DNA from: REEB509 sp044370335
Lineage (GTDB): Bacteria; Pseudomonadota; Alphaproteobacteria; Caulobacterales; Aquidulcibacteraceae
Assembly (NCBI GenBank): GCA_044370335.1
Contig: JBILVS010000279.1
Location: 1-6,739, forward strand
DNA: 6,739 bases
Direction: 5' to 3'
In this document: positions 1 to 6,677 of the stretch, in pieces
Layout of the letters: every line of letters starts with the position of its first letter
Position numbering within the stretch: the first letter of the stretch is position 1
Position numbers and translations under genes: made by a program
The notes under the pieces: generated by a model
What the model was told of the DNA's origin: nothing
The model's database searches: none
Seen by the model: only the letters and a program-made list of their open reading frames with translations

Positions 1-1
1 G

Positions 2-1156
2 AGTAAGACCAGTGCTGATGATGCAGCTAAGGCTAAGGCGGCAGTCAAGAAGGAGAAGACAGGCGAAAAGGCTGCAACCAATTCTGGCGACGGAATCAGG
101 AAAGTCAAGGATAGCATCAAAAAGCCTGAAGAAAAAACACCTGTCCAGGAGTCTGCCTCCTACCGTCAGTCTCCACGTTATAACCCAGATCTAGCTGAGG
201 CTATAGACAAGATAGGCAAGTTGCCCGGGTCCGCAAGTCGTGAACAAAGACTGAATGCAGCGCAAGATGCTATAAATCTTGCCGCAGCTGATCTAGAAAA
301 AGAGGTCCAGCTAAAGCGAAGCAATCCCGACGGCTATAGGATCCCATTGAGTGAATCTGCCGATAAGGGTCATAACTGGGTGCAACCACCTCTGGTCAAC
401 CCTCCGGCTCAAATGAGCTTCAATGATACGATCAAAACGATCACGATTACGACAGGAACCCCTGGATCGGCAAATTACAAAACAGCTCGGATTTCGTCTC
501 CACCATTGCCAGCACGACAGTACGAAGAGTATAAAAACAAGTATGGGTCATTGACGAAGGAGCTTAACCAGTTTGCGGGGAGTGGCGATCCGGTCAACAA
601 AGATGACCAGATCGCACAGATTGCCCGGACTCAAAAGGTCTCAGAGTCAGTCGCCAGAGAGCGCGTGGAGGCGGTAGGAAGATTTGCGGATTACAACTAC
701 CCAGAGATTCGAGCTGCTGACGATGGGCTGACTACATACAAAGACGTAGACGATGAGATAGTTGGCGTATCGAAGCAAGCACAAGATGACGCACGAAGAA
801 TAAACGAGTACATCAGAGACTCTCCGAAGTATGAAGGAACAATTTACAGGGGATTATCGGATAGTGGCGGCAATCTCGATCAAATGATCGATCAACTTAA
901 GAGCCCTGAGGGCCTAACGATCCGAAGTGTTAGCAGCTTTTCCTCAAGCCCTAGAGTGGCTGTGAACTTTGCTACGGCAGGGAAAACTAAGGCGGTGGTT
1001 GTCGAGGTTAGATCTAACCGCAGCGGAGCGTCAATTCGTAACATAGCTGCATTACATCATGAAGATGAGGTGATCGTGCCAAAAGGTACCCGCTATCGAT
1101 ATGTTGGCGAACGGGTTGAGAATGGTATTACTATATATGAAGTAGAGGAAATCTAA
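2..1156 (+). CDS. ADP-ribosyltransferase (R-S-E class), 5'-truncated by window edge
   Basis: The reading frame is open from the first bases, so the true start lies upstream. The TTG at 221 is only an internal codon. About 384 codons are visible. The first ~70 are Lys/Ala/Glu-rich and look like a disordered linker. The last ~140 carry the core of an ADPrib_exo_Tox-type domain: YRGL with the NAD-binding Arg at 848-850, the Ser motif SSFSSS around 932-949 followed by an Ala/Phe helix (AVNFA), and the ExE pair (EDE) at 1061-1069 leading into VPKGTRYRYV. All three signature elements of arginine-specific mono-ADP-ribosyltransferases are intact, so an active enzyme that moves ADP-ribose from NAD+ to a protein arginine is likely. 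The target is unknown. A helical stretch before the Arg (roughly 540-830) fits the usual N-terminal lobe of the fold. It converges on the phage head operon and is more AT-rich than the portal. It could be a phage-carried effector or a toxin. The fold is confident; the role is not. Confidence 0.88.
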   Translation, partial: SKTSADDAAKAKAAVKKEKTGEKAATNSGDGIRKVKDSIKKPEEKTPVQESASYRQSPRYNPDLAEAIDKIGKLPGSASREQRLNAAQDAINLAAADLEKEVQLKRSNPDGYRIPLSESADKGHNWVQPPLVNPPAQMSFNDTIKTITITTGTPGSANYKTARISSPPLPARQYEEYKNKYGSLTKELNQFAGSGDPVNKDDQIAQIARTQKVSESVARERVEAVGRFADYNYPEIRAADDGLTTYKDVDDEIVGVSKQAQDDARRINEYIRDSPKYEGTIYRGLSDSGGNLDQMIDQLKSPEGLTIRSVSSFSSSPRVAVNFATAGKTKAVVVEVRSNRSGASIRNIAALHHEDEVIVPKGTRYRYVGERVENGITIYEVEEI

Positions 1157-1161
1157 AGCTA

Positions 1162-1347
1162 ATGGAAAAGCGGTCTCCACGAATCCGGCATGAACGGTTC
1201 GTCTTTGATGATTTCGATTTAGGTAAAAGCGACTTCCCTGATCCCGTCCCCAATGGGTCGACAGAAAAGCCCAGGAGTCGGAATGGGCGATCTGCCCTCG
1301 GCGCAGACCCCCCACCCAGCCCCAACCCTAACCCTCCCTCCGCCTGA
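1162..1347 (+). CDS. possible small protein downstream of ART, 61 residues
   Basis: An ATG lies 5 bp after the ART stop codon and opens a 61-residue frame. A GAGG stands about 13 nt upstream, inside the end of the ART gene, which is rather far for a ribosome site, so translational coupling would be needed. The protein starts basic (MEKRSPRIRHERF), has an acidic-aromatic middle (FVFDDFDLGKSDFPDP) and ends Pro/Asn-rich (PPPSPNPNPPSA). No family is recognised, and there is no signal peptide or membrane segment. Its last 20 bp overlap the 3' end of the convergent gpF-like gene, and the Pro-rich tail is what the C-tracts on this strand encode. The position directly behind an ART would suit an immunity or accessory protein, but nothing in the sequence proves it. 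It may instead be non-coding spacer. Minus-strand frames over the same bases look like shadows. Confidence 0.35.
   Translation: MEKRSPRIRHERFVFDDFDLGKSDFPDPVPNGSTEKPRSRNGRSALGADPPPSPNPNPPSA
1308..1338 (-). other. G-quadruplex-forming motif at convergent gene ends
   Basis: Read on the minus strand, six G-runs of three or more fall within 31 bp: GGG at 1336-1338, 1332-1334 and 1326-1328, GGGG at 1320-1323, GGG at 1315-1317 and GGGGGG at 1308-1313. The loops are 1, 3, 2, 2 and 1 nt. This exceeds the usual rule of four G3 runs with loops of 1-7 nt. The motif spans the TAG stop of the gpF-like gene (1328-1330), so it would also be in the 3' end of that mRNA. The plus strand has the matching C-tracts. 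No conventional hairpin plus T-run terminator was found in 1157-1327, so this element might slow polymerase at the convergent junction. The motif is seen; its function is a guess. Confidence 0.6.
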
Positions 1348-2107
1348 GCATCCCCATCACTCGCTCCCTTAGCCCTGGGTGCATCCGGCTGACGGTGTCC
1401 TGGATGGCCCTGGCCCGGTCCTGGGTGCTACCTGGGGCAAAGTTAAACCCTGGCTCAATGACTGGCACCGTCTTATCGCCTACTTTGACGACTGGGGCGG
1501 TAAACTGCTGGCCAGTACGCTTGTCCTTGACAGCCATGGTCGGCAATGGATCCGATAGGCTCATCCCTTCCTGGCGCAGCTGGCGTTCATTTAGGCTAAA
1601 GGTGCGACACCGACAGCCAAACCCATTGGGCGGGTGCAGCGTATTCCAGATCGGGTCATCTGCTCTGGCCACAAAGCCATCTAGCGCAACATGGTGAGGC
1701 CTGGGGGTGATAGGGTCATCATGGCGGTAGACCAGGTAGGGACGGCGTAGGACCGTTTCGGGGTCATGCTGCTGCTGGTAGCGCCCTGCCCCATAGGCAT
1801 TTCGCATATTTTGCAGCAAGATCAGGCGCATCCGCCAGTCGTTGAGTGGGCTAAAGCCACGCTTGATAAAGGTTTCTGCAAATTGTTGCTTAAAGTCGCG
1901 GTATAGCTGCCCATCGTCTACCGCCTTGGTTACCAGGTCCAGTGCTTCCTGCAATAGCTGGCCATGGGTAACCCCGGCGATGGTAAAGGCCCAGTCTTGG
2001 GCACCATCGACCAGCGTATCCCAGCGCTCTGTCGGGATCGGTAGCTTAGCCTTTAGCCAGTCCAGGGCCTTGCGAAAGGGTAGCCGTCGATAGGTCGGTT
2101 TAGCCAT
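1328..2107 (-). CDS. Mu gpF-like minor head (head morphogenesis) protein
   Basis: The product is 259 residues if started at the ATG at 2107. I chose this over the GTG at 2116 because AGAGG lies 9 nt upstream of the ATG but directly abuts the GTG. The family is Phage_Mu_F (MuF), minor head proteins that help assembly and are thought to sit near the portal inside the capsid. Recognisable features are the helical segment with LQNMRNAYGAGRYQQ (residues ~98-112), RPYLVYRHDD, the RPHHVALDG motif with its conserved His (~136-144), and HPPNGFGCRCR with paired Cys (~158-168). The gene overlaps the end of the portal gene by 8 bp, as expected for coupled expression. It is shorter than Mu gpF (about 425 residues) and has no C-terminal toxin or other extra domain. 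The tail after the Cys pair is ~90 residues and ends in a basic stretch (MLRRREG). It is the last gene of the minus-strand cluster here. Confidence 0.9.
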   Translation of the reverse strand: MAKPTYRRLPFRKALDWLKAKLPIPTERWDTLVDGAQDWAFTIAGVTHGQLLQEALDLVTKAVDDGQLYRDFKQQFAETFIKRGFSPLNDWRMRLILLQNMRNAYGAGRYQQQHDPETVLRRPYLVYRHDDPITPRPHHVALDGFVARADDPIWNTLHPPNGFGCRCRTFSLNERQLRQEGMSLSDPLPTMAVKDKRTGQQFTAPVVKVGDKTVPVIEPGFNFAPGSTQDRARAIQDTVSRMHPGLRERVMGMLRRREG

Positions 2108-3812
2108 CCCGCTCACCCTCTTCGATCACCTCGTACCGGCCAGCGGCCTCAGCAGCGGCCATGCTAGCCCCCAGGATTTCGGCAAACTGGCTAGTGTCCA
2201 CCTGCAGCTGTAGCAGGCGTTGCTCTAGCTCCTCGAAGCTATTGGACTGATCCACCGCTTCGTTGATCAACCGGCTCCAGTCGGCCAGGATGGGCTGCAT
2301 TTCGATGATGGCTTGATCGGCATAGTCATCGGATGAGTCGCGCCTATCATCAGGTTCGGCCAAGTCCTCTGGCGCTTCCTCGTCAGTCGCGTCCTGGTTG
2401 GCCTGTTCCACCTGCTGGGCCTGCTCTGGCGTTGGGGGTGCTTCTGCCTCAGGTGCAGGGGCTGGCGCAGGCTCAGTCGGGGCTGGCGCTTCACCACCAC
2501 CGAACAAGGCATCTAGCTGGGATTCGGCGGTAGGGCCTTCTGGCTTTTCGTCCTGTAGTTCGACGCCATAGGTCTTGATCACATAGTCGCGAGTGACCAC
2601 AAAACCCATATCATAGAGCGTCCTATCCCGCTGCACCCTAGCATTGAGGTCTTCCTGTACCTCTAGCTCGGGGAATTTCCACCATAGCCGGGGTACCGCT
2701 GCATCTGGCCCGGCATTAAGGCGAATGATCCACTTGATCAAGCTATTGGTGATCGCCCCAGCCAGCATATCGGCATCGGCTTTGGTGCGCTTCAGGCTAA
2801 CGCTAGCGGCCACCTCATCCCTGGCCCGGCTGCCGCCCCCCGTTGATTGGTCGGTGGTGCCTGTCTGGCCCAGGACAGCCTTACTAATCTGCGCATCACA
2901 CCAATTGGCAAGCTTTTCATAGCTATCGGCAGAACTGCTGCGAGAGGCCTCTAGCAGGTCCAGCTCATAGCCTTCGGGCAGGCCAACGCCGGTCTCCGAG
3001 GCAATGCTTTGGATGGCGGCCATGACCGCATCTTTTTCAGCATCACTGGCCCCAACCGGGAACTTGGCGATGGTGGTAGGCGAGGCAAACTTTTCAACAA
3101 AGACTAGCCAGAATTTGATGTCCTGGCGCTTAAAAAATACTGGCCAGAATAGGCGATGGCCTAGCCCCCGGCCATAGGGCCCATAGTGCAGCTGATGATG
3201 GTGAAAGATAAATTTACGAGGCGGGATCGGCTCGCCAATGGCCATATTGGTTCGAGTGCGCAGGCGTGGCACCCAGCCGTCTTCGGTCAGGGTGAAGCCA
3301 AAGCGTCGTGGGTGACGGGTGCGCAGGTCTTGGGGGTAGATCTCCTTGCCTCCAGTCCACATAATTTCAGCCATCGAGACGCCATACATCAAGCTATCGA
3401 GCAAGCCATGGCAGGCCTGGTCGAAGCCGGTGCCAGTGCTGATGATCGCCTGGTCCTTCTCTGCATCTGGCGTGGTGGTCGCCAAGTTGCGCAGCATGGC
3501 CTCTACCATCTGGGCATTGCGCTTATCCTTGGCGCTCTGGCTAGCGGGCTCAATGATCCATTCCCGTTGCACCACATCCAGCTTTCTGGACTCCAGCACA
3601 GCAAAGACATGGGCATCGCGCTCTAGTTCTTCGTAGATCTTGAGTTCATAGTAGAACCGATTGGCCGCCTGGTAGGCCCGGCTCGACTCATCTCTGATGA
3701 CATCATCAAATTCACCTGGATCCAAAATATTGGACCGGCCATAGGCGAATAGGTACGGATCATCGACGAACCGGACCAGGTTAGAGGTTAGATAGTTTTT
3801 GCGAAGGGCCAT
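2100..3812 (-). CDS. portal protein, DUF935 / Mu gp29-like
   Basis: This 570-residue protein is the expected dodecameric portal at the DNA-entry vertex of the head, which docks terminase and later the tail connector. It matches the DUF935 (Mu gp29-like) family: an N-terminal AHVFAVLESRK segment (~67-77), the hallmark HYGPYGRGLGHRLFWPVFFKRQ region (~209-230) running into WLVFVEKFASPTTIAKFPVGAS (~235-256), and a SKAVLGQTGTTDQ segment (~310-322). Length is near the family norm or slightly long. An Ala/Pro/Glu-rich linker at ~436-490 (about 2343-2507) joins the core to a helical C-terminal domain of ~80 residues. The ATG lies 5 bp after the stop of the small Cys gene and has no clear Shine-Dalgarno, so re-initiation after that gene is likely. 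The 3' end overlaps the gpF-like gene by 8 bp. The gene is among the most GC-rich parts of the window. No frameshift is seen. Confidence 0.93.
   Translation of the reverse strand: MALRKNYLTSNLVRFVDDPYLFAYGRSNILDPGEFDDVIRDESSRAYQAANRFYYELKIYEELERDAHVFAVLESRKLDVVQREWIIEPASQSAKDKRNAQMVEAMLRNLATTTPDAEKDQAIISTGTGFDQACHGLLDSLMYGVSMAEIMWTGGKEIYPQDLRTRHPRRFGFTLTEDGWVPRLRTRTNMAIGEPIPPRKFIFHHHQLHYGPYGRGLGHRLFWPVFFKRQDIKFWLVFVEKFASPTTIAKFPVGASDAEKDAVMAAIQSIASETGVGLPEGYELDLLEASRSSSADSYEKLANWCDAQISKAVLGQTGTTDQSTGGGSRARDEVAASVSLKRTKADADMLAGAITNSLIKWIIRLNAGPDAAVPRLWWKFPELEVQEDLNARVQRDRTLYDMGFVVTRDYVIKTYGVELQDEKPEGPTAESQLDALFGGGEAPAPTEPAPAPAPEAEAPPTPEQAQQVEQANQDATDEEAPEDLAEPDDRRDSSDDYADQAIIEMQPILADWSRLINEAVDQSNSFEELEQRLLQLQVDTSQFAEILGASMAAAEAAGRYEVIEEGERDG
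2117..2121 (-). promoter_or_regulatory. ribosome binding site deciding the gpF-like start
   Basis: AGAGG on the minus strand, 9 nt before the ATG at 2107 and inside the portal coding sequence. The alternative GTG at 2116 would have no spacer, so this site favours the ATG. Confidence 0.5.
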
Positions 3813-3817
3813 GGTGG

Positions 3818-4000
3818 TTATTTGCTGCGGGGCTCAAAACGAATGCCATTGTCGCCAGGAAAAGGTTGACGGTGATCAGCTATGCCCATCAGGATCGGAC
3901 CGGGGATGCCATCTGGGAAGGCTTTGCAAGACCAGATGCCAGGCTTGTTAGTAATCAGGTGCTTGCATTGGTTGCATCCTGGAAAGGAACTATAGTCCAT
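3818..4000 (-). CDS. small Cys-containing phage protein, possible zinc binder
   Basis: The product is 60 residues from the ATG at 4000. A longer frame runs to 4030, but GGAGG at 4010-4014 sits 9 nt from the 4000 ATG and only 0 or 3 nt from the ATGs at 4009 and 4006. The 4000 start also shortens the overlap with the upstream ART-fold gene to 11 bp. The protein has CNQCKH (C9, C12), WSCKAFPDGIP (C25) and an ADHRQPFPGDNGIRFEP tail (H43), so three Cys and one His could form a metal site. I recall similar short proteins with the CKAFPDGIP...H..P..GD.GI.FEP pattern in bacterial and phage genomes, with no known function. It lies between the ART-fold gene and the portal in the same operon, 5 bp before the portal start. 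A role in head assembly or as a partner of the ART is possible but unproven. No membrane segment is seen. Confidence 0.75.
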   Translation of the reverse strand: MDYSSFPGCNQCKHLITNKPGIWSCKAFPDGIPGPILMGIADHRQPFPGDNGIRFEPRSK

Positions 4001-5267
4001 AGTCATCATCCTCCGGCCATTGACCGACATAGTCTATACCTTTTTCATTCTGGCTCACCTGGCCTAATAGCCTGCCATTTGGGTTCTCCTTGACCCACTT
4101 CTCCTCGTCATCATGAGGCTTGAGCCCTTGGACAACCTGCCTGCTATCTTCCCTTACTCTATCTCGGGCTTTAGCTGCATCCTCGTTCCTGACGGTGACG
4201 ACCTGCTTGGTGTCAAATGCAACTCCATAGCCAAAGTCTTGCAAATAAACTGCGTCGTAACCTTTGGCTCGCAAAAATTGATTAAGGGCCACGCTATCAA
4301 TATTATTGTCTTGATCCCCTGGGAAATTTTTGCCCATGTCTGCGAGGTCTTTGGCATTAGTGATGTAAGGTTTTTTTGCCCTAATATGGGCTGTCACAAT
4401 GCCTACATCTAATCCAGGGTTAACTGCTCCGGCATATTGCTCGCCTATTCTTCTGTCAATCCCAAAATAAACTCCCTGGCCGTAAATGCCTCGGCTATTG
4501 CGCTCTGGCATTGCGCCTTCGCTGGCAATACTATCAGTGACGTCTTTGTGATTGCCATGATACCAAGCCATCTGACCAAAATAACTATCCTTAAGATAGT
4601 CAGATGCTTCCTTGTCGCTCATCTGGGGCTTCCAGTCACGATCCGCTTTATCGTCAGCCATAGGAGCGTTTATAGCTTTGTCAATACGGGCAATCTGATT
4701 GCTCCAAGAGGCTTGCTCCTTCCGGTTGGCTTCGACCTTTGCGAGCTGAGCTTTAGTCAGCTTGGCATCAGCGATTGCCTTATCGCTCGGCACAAAGCCA
4801 GCCTCAATGGCGTTAGCTATCTCTATCTTGTACGCATTGACTGACAGCCCTGACTCTTTTCGATCCTTATTCCATGTAGCATCAGAACTGGACTGATTGG
4901 CAAGTATCTGTTTTCGCAGAATGTGTTCTCTAAAGTCTTTGGCACTTAGATCCGGAATGGCATCAGGATTCCAGTCGACTGCCTTGAGTGTTGGCTTGGC
5001 GTCGGCAGTTCTTTCTCGCTCTTTCTTTGTCTTTTTAGTCCTCTCCTTTTTAGGCTGATCGCTCCCCGTATCCTGGCTGGTCAGCCATTTGCTAGCATTT
5101 TTCGTTGCCCCGTCTAGCTCAATCTTGCATACCCGGTTTTTGGAAATGCAGGTTGCACCACAAACCTTGCCTTTGCTGCATTTCTTGCTGCCAGACTTGG
5201 CTGCTTTCAGGTCAATATGACCCAGGTATCCAGCTAGATCGATGGGGGTGCCAATTCGGATCAACAT
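3990..5267 (-). CDS. ADP-ribosyltransferase-fold protein with Cys-rich N-terminus
   Basis: The product is 425 residues. It starts at the ATG at 5267, 30 bp after the terminase stop, with a weak GAG site 5 nt upstream. Order of parts: a short N-terminus; a Cys cluster CX5CX3CX6C (C30, C36, C40, C47); a Lys/Arg/Glu-rich linker (~70-90); a helical middle (~105-225); an ART-like domain (~234-360); and an acidic tail. The ART part shows AWYHGN with H237, an Ile/Gly segment, RGIYGQGVYFG with Y267, EQYAG, a VTAHIRAKKPYI strand, LRAKGYDAVYL and VAFDTKQVVTV. This is the pattern of the H-Y-[EDQ] (diphtheria/PARP-like) ARTs common in phage polyvalent and toxin proteins. The third catalytic residue is not obvious: the usual Glu position before the VAF strand is occupied by Y347, with Q343 and D344 nearby. 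Activity is therefore uncertain. Its position between terminase and portal suggests co-expression with head genes, possibly for packaging like T4 Alt. Base composition is more AT-rich than the portal. It could alternatively be an inactive structural derivative. Confidence 0.75.
   Translation of the reverse strand: MLIRIGTPIDLAGYLGHIDLKAAKSGSKKCSKGKVCGATCISKNRVCKIELDGATKNASKWLTSQDTGSDQPKKERTKKTKKERERTADAKPTLKAVDWNPDAIPDLSAKDFREHILRKQILANQSSSDATWNKDRKESGLSVNAYKIEIANAIEAGFVPSDKAIADAKLTKAQLAKVEANRKEQASWSNQIARIDKAINAPMADDKADRDWKPQMSDKEASDYLKDSYFGQMAWYHGNHKDVTDSIASEGAMPERNSRGIYGQGVYFGIDRRIGEQYAGAVNPGLDVGIVTAHIRAKKPYITNAKDLADMGKNFPGDQDNNIDSVALNQFLRAKGYDAVYLQDFGYGVAFDTKQVVTVRNEDAAKARDRVREDSRQVVQGLKPHDDEEKWVKENPNGRLLGQVSQNEKGIDYVGQWPEDDDYGL
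4010..4014 (-). promoter_or_regulatory. ribosome binding site for the 60-residue Cys protein
   Basis: A perfect GGAGG on the minus strand inside the end of the ART-fold gene, 9 nt from the ATG at 4000. It is the strongest Shine-Dalgarno seen among the genes of this cluster and decides the start of the small gene. Confidence 0.6.
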
Positions 5268-5297
5268 AGGCGCTCACAGTGCTACTTACAGAGTGCC

Positions 5298-6677
5298 CTA
5301 GTACCCTAGCTTGGGGCTGGCCACCCGTTTTGCCTTGGCAGTGCGGTACTCAAAGGGCGTCGAACGGTTCTGGATCAATGCATCCAGCGCATATCGCAAC
5401 GAGTCCCATAGGTGCTGGTGCTTGTCAATGATGATGGGTAGTACATCCTGGGTATGGGGGTCCACCTTGCGCTTATAGTTCATCGCCTCAAATTTAAGGT
5501 TTTTGCAGCGTGGGTGAATGATGATCTTGTCGAAGCTGCGTAGGTATTCGATGCCGTCTTTGATGCTATTGGGCCATTTGTCAGCCGCTATCAGGCCAGC
5601 GATGCCCTTGCCCCGGACATGCTTGATGGTCTCCGGTCTGGAGTTGTCAGCCCGCACTGGATAGGTAGCAATGCCTGGAATGTCAACCTTCCAGATGGTA
5701 GCAATTTCATCCAGCGCCAGGTCATAGGCATAGCTTTCGCGTTCAATATAAAGCTGGCGTTCATGGATCCAACACTTGATCGCCGCTGTTGGATCTGGCC
5801 CAAACCCCCAGTCAGCGCCAAAGTATGGCCCCTGCCAGTCATCGCCAGGCTCAAATTCATCCACCACCCACTTGCCATGGAATACCTGGGCCTTGCTGAA
5901 CCGGATCGGGTTGCCTTCCCAGATGTTGTCATAACGGTCTGGGTCGGTGCGCAGCATCCGCTGACGCTCATCCTCTAGCTCTGGGGTGAAGTAAGGGTTC
6001 TGGTCCCAGTTCACCCGACAAACATAGTCGCTGGCCTCAGCATTGACGACAAAGCGTTGGTAGATAGTATCTGACTCCTGCTCTGGGTTGAAGGTTACCC
6101 AGATCTCAGAGCCCGAAGCCCGTACCGTTGGCGTTAGGATGTCCCAAGACTCCTGGCTGATGGTCTGGGCCTCTTCTACCCAAACATGGGTAATGCCTGC
6201 AATGGACTTGAGGGATCGCACATTATGGCGTAGGCCCTTAAAGAAAAATTGAGTACCCCGGGGGCCCCGGATCTCGCTATCCAGGATGCGGTAACAGTCC
6301 TGCAAGCCAAGCGCCTCGATGCGATCACACAATAGCTGATGCACCGACTCAGCCAAGCTATTCTGAAATTCCCTGGCGCATAGCACCCGACACTTACGCC
6401 GGGCCCCTTCAATGAGCAACGCATCAGCCGCGGCGGTGGACTTACCCGAGCCACGGCCACCCCATAAGCATTTGTACCGGCGTGGCTCTAGCAATGGCTG
6501 GGCCCAGGGCAGCAGGTTCCTGGCTAGCTTGTCGAGGTCCACCGAGTCGGTAGGCGCAGCGGCATAGCTGGCGATCAGCCATTTTTTCCACTCTGCCTTT
6601 AGTTCTAGTGCGCCGATGGTGGCCATTGGCAGGAAACCCGGCATAGGCCGGGTAGGGACTGACAACATTCTCAGCAT
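5298..6677 (-). CDS. terL: terminase large subunit (ATPase-nuclease)
   Basis: This 459-residue protein is the DNA-packaging motor, which translocates phage DNA into the prohead through the portal and cuts the concatemer. It resembles the Terminase_3/PBSX-type family. The ATPase part has Walker A GGRGSGKS (~73-80), Walker B ITHVWVEEAQ with E168/E169, and the coupling motif VTFNP (~194-198). The RNase H-like nuclease part has GADWGFGPDPTA (D289), VRADNSRPET (D344) and DKHQHLWDSLRYAL (D425), so all three metal-binding acids appear intact. Length is normal for the family. The frame is closed upstream by a stop at 6681-6683. The first ATG (6677) abuts TAGGGA, while the ATG at 6668 has AGGGA 9 nt away and may be the real start. 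ATGs at 6644 and 6626 are less supported. It is the first complete gene of the minus-strand cluster. No small terminase subunit is visible; it would lie to the right of the window. Confidence 0.95.
   Translation of the reverse strand: MLRMLSVPTRPMPGFLPMATIGALELKAEWKKWLIASYAAAPTDSVDLDKLARNLLPWAQPLLEPRRYKCLWGGRGSGKSTAAADALLIEGARRKCRVLCAREFQNSLAESVHQLLCDRIEALGLQDCYRILDSEIRGPRGTQFFFKGLRHNVRSLKSIAGITHVWVEEAQTISQESWDILTPTVRASGSEIWVTFNPEQESDTIYQRFVVNAEASDYVCRVNWDQNPYFTPELEDERQRMLRTDPDRYDNIWEGNPIRFSKAQVFHGKWVVDEFEPGDDWQGPYFGADWGFGPDPTAAIKCWIHERQLYIERESYAYDLALDEIATIWKVDIPGIATYPVRADNSRPETIKHVRGKGIAGLIAADKWPNSIKDGIEYLRSFDKIIIHPRCKNLKFEAMNYKRKVDPHTQDVLPIIIDKHQHLWDSLRYALDALIQNRSTPFEYRTAKAKRVASPKLGY

Noticed and set aside
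221..1156. Starting the plus-strand ART at the TTG at 221
   Set aside because: The same frame is open without a stop back to position 2 and has coding-like composition, so 221 is internal and the gene is truncated by the window edge.
1187..1280. Possible terminator hairpins in the convergent gap (for example GAACGGTTC near 1193)
   Set aside because: The inverted repeats are only 4 bp per arm with a 1-nt loop, and no T-run follows on either strand, which is too weak to call a terminator.
1052..1325. Minus-strand frames over the convergent gap (1052-1315 and 1131-1325)
   Set aside because: They lie opposite the end of the ART gene and the small plus-strand frame. Their products are low-complexity Gly/Ser/Arg sequences, with no recognisable motif and no good ribosome site.
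3186..3626. 146-codon plus-strand frame antisense to the portal
   Set aside because: It lies wholly inside the strongly conserved portal gene on the opposite strand. Its product resembles no known family, so it is a shadow frame.
4437..4844. 135-codon plus-strand frame antisense to the ART-fold gene
   Set aside because: It has a hydrophobic composition that could suggest a membrane protein, but it is fully opposite a convincing coding region and has no supporting start signals.
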